This document shows positions 41,587-42,073 of a stretch of 42,073 bases of DNA, piece by piece. The DNA comes from Acidobacteriota bacterium (lineage in GTDB: Bacteria; Acidobacteriota; Terriglobia; Acidiferrales; UBA7541): positions 1-42,073 of the forward strand of contig JACQDH010000252.1 of assembly GCA_016201215.1 (NCBI GenBank), read 5' to 3'. The notes beneath the pieces were generated by a model. The model had not been told where the DNA came from, did not search any database, and was given only the letters and a program-made list of their open reading frames with translations. Positions within the stretch are counted from its first letter, which is position 1; each line of letters starts with the position of its first letter. Made by a program: the position numbers and the translations under genes.

Positions 41587-41843
41587 GCACTCAACCCGTG
41601 CCTCAAAGGCTCTTGGCAGGCCTTACAAGACATTATACCGCGCACGTCAACGTAAATGCCGCAAGGGGGCCAGTCGCGCACAAGTCCCACTGTCTGGAAG
41701 GATCCGCACCCTCGCCCCGCAACGGCGTCCAGGGCGGAAATGCGCGCTGCCCGAGGGTGCGGCAGCCGCAACTCCGATAAAGCGTACAGTGCTCGGTAGT
41801 GGAGAGGGTGCACTGCCTGCCCAACGTGAACCGTCCTGCGCCC

Positions 41844-42073
41844 CTACCTGCGGAATCGCCGACGCAGGGCCAGGAGCAACAGGGCGAGTTGGCCAGGAAT
41901 CACGACAGCCTCCACTGTGACCCAGAAGTGGCCAGCCGACTCGGCAGGCTCGAATGCTTTTTCTCTCTGGAACGTGGCTACTTCCAGCGAGAGGAGAAGC
42001 GTGCTGCGGTATGTGTAGACGAATTCGATGCGGCGGCGGTGTGTGACGCCGCCCAGACGCCAGGCTGTGGACC
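41844..42073 (-). CDS. C-terminal part of a membrane-anchored protein, cut by the right edge
   Basis: The leftward frame enters from the right edge and stops at 41844-41846. The last 75 or so residues read ...RRRIEFVYTYRSTLLLSLEV, then HFWVTVEAVVIPGQLALLLL, ending ALRRRFRR. The hydrophobic stretch followed by Arg-rich residues is a typical C-terminal membrane anchor with its end in the cytoplasm. The start and most of the protein lie outside the window, so no family is proposed. Confidence 0.55.
   Translation of the reverse strand, partial: STAWRLGGVTHRRRIEFVYTYRSTLLLSLEVATFQREKAFEPAESAGHFWVTVEAVVIPGQLALLLLALRRRFRR

Larger units (their letters stand above)
40998..41843. other. 845-base non-coding stretch with repeat modules
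   Basis: No frame here has protein-like composition together with a start signal. It contains a GC-rich part to about 41170, a palindrome around GGTACC at 41181-41202, a degenerate ~40-base tandem repeat (41220-41320), two copies of an 18-base motif (41500-41517 and 41569-41586) and a TATAAT on the minus strand at 41634-41639 with no gene behind it. Confidence 0.6.

Noticed and set aside
41484-41813. A - strand frame with MSCKACQEPL behind a TATAAT
   Set aside because: The ATG overlaps the -10 box, the translation is Gly/Ala/Pro-rich, and the DNA consists of repeated motifs; no support for a gene.

Overview
The window is a GC-rich bacterial chromosome segment that looks like Acidobacteriota (Terriglobia-like). 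The reasons are the gene content (a pyruvoyl arginine decarboxylase with a bacterial deoxyhypusine synthase-like enzyme, a B. subtilis-type succinate dehydrogenase, an exported protein family that I associate with acidobacteria), the codon use and the style of the intergenic repeats. This assignment is inference; no rRNA is present.

Layout. 0-5 kb: an edge-truncated unknown gene, a tandem-ACT protein, a small helical protein, a KimA-like potassium importer and a TMTC-like membrane glycosyltransferase with TPRs. 5-6.6 kb: a poorly coding stretch with a possible gene remnant, a GNAT acetyltransferase and tRNA-Phe(GAA). 6.7-12.1 kb: a leftward operon rnj-rimI-uppP-ftsK (RNA decay, acetylation, undecaprenyl-phosphate recycling, chromosome segregation). 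12.2-12.7 kb: a GlsB/YeaQ-type membrane protein preceded by a decayed copy of the rnj promoter and start region. 12.8-16.7 kb: a polyamine cluster, with pyruvoyl arginine decarboxylase (arginine to agmatine), agmatine deiminase, N-carbamoylputrescine amidase (to putrescine) and a deoxyhypusine synthase-like protein that lacks the catalytic lysine. 16.9-19.1 kb: an exported 5'-nucleotidase and a GAF protein. 19.2-24.8 kb: sdhCAB behind a clear sigma70-type promoter, then a membrane dipeptidase and an exported cyclophilin. 24.9-27.9 kb: an ArnT/PMT-like glycosyltransferase and an exported protein made of two copies of one domain. 28-30.5 kb: icd and mdh, which with sdhCAB cover three TCA-cycle steps. 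30.7-35.8 kb: an exported unknown, an exported metallophosphoesterase and glnE. 38.1-39.5 kb: glnA, whose Tyr397 adenylylation site is intact and is the target of GlnE. 39.7-41 kb: an MFS exporter. 41-41.84 kb: no convincing gene but several repeat modules. The right edge carries the C-terminal end of a membrane-anchored protein.

The most unusual region is 35.8-38.1 kb, between glnE and glnA. Four small unrecognised genes, all leftward and less GC-rich than their surroundings, each sit behind nearly the same compact extended -10 promoter (TGNTAGAAT followed by CC). The block is bounded by the true 3' end of glnA on the right and, about 2 kb to the left, by a second copy of the last seven glnA codons plus stop. 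A perfect 9-bp inverted repeat overlaps the glnA stop codon. This suggests a small genomic insertion at the end of glnA, or the remnant of a second glnA. No integrase is visible.

Several genes here (aguB, glnE, the 170-aa island gene, and nearly the duplicated-domain protein) have a -10 box placed so that transcription would begin at or within a few bases of the start codon, which points to leaderless or near-leaderless mRNAs.
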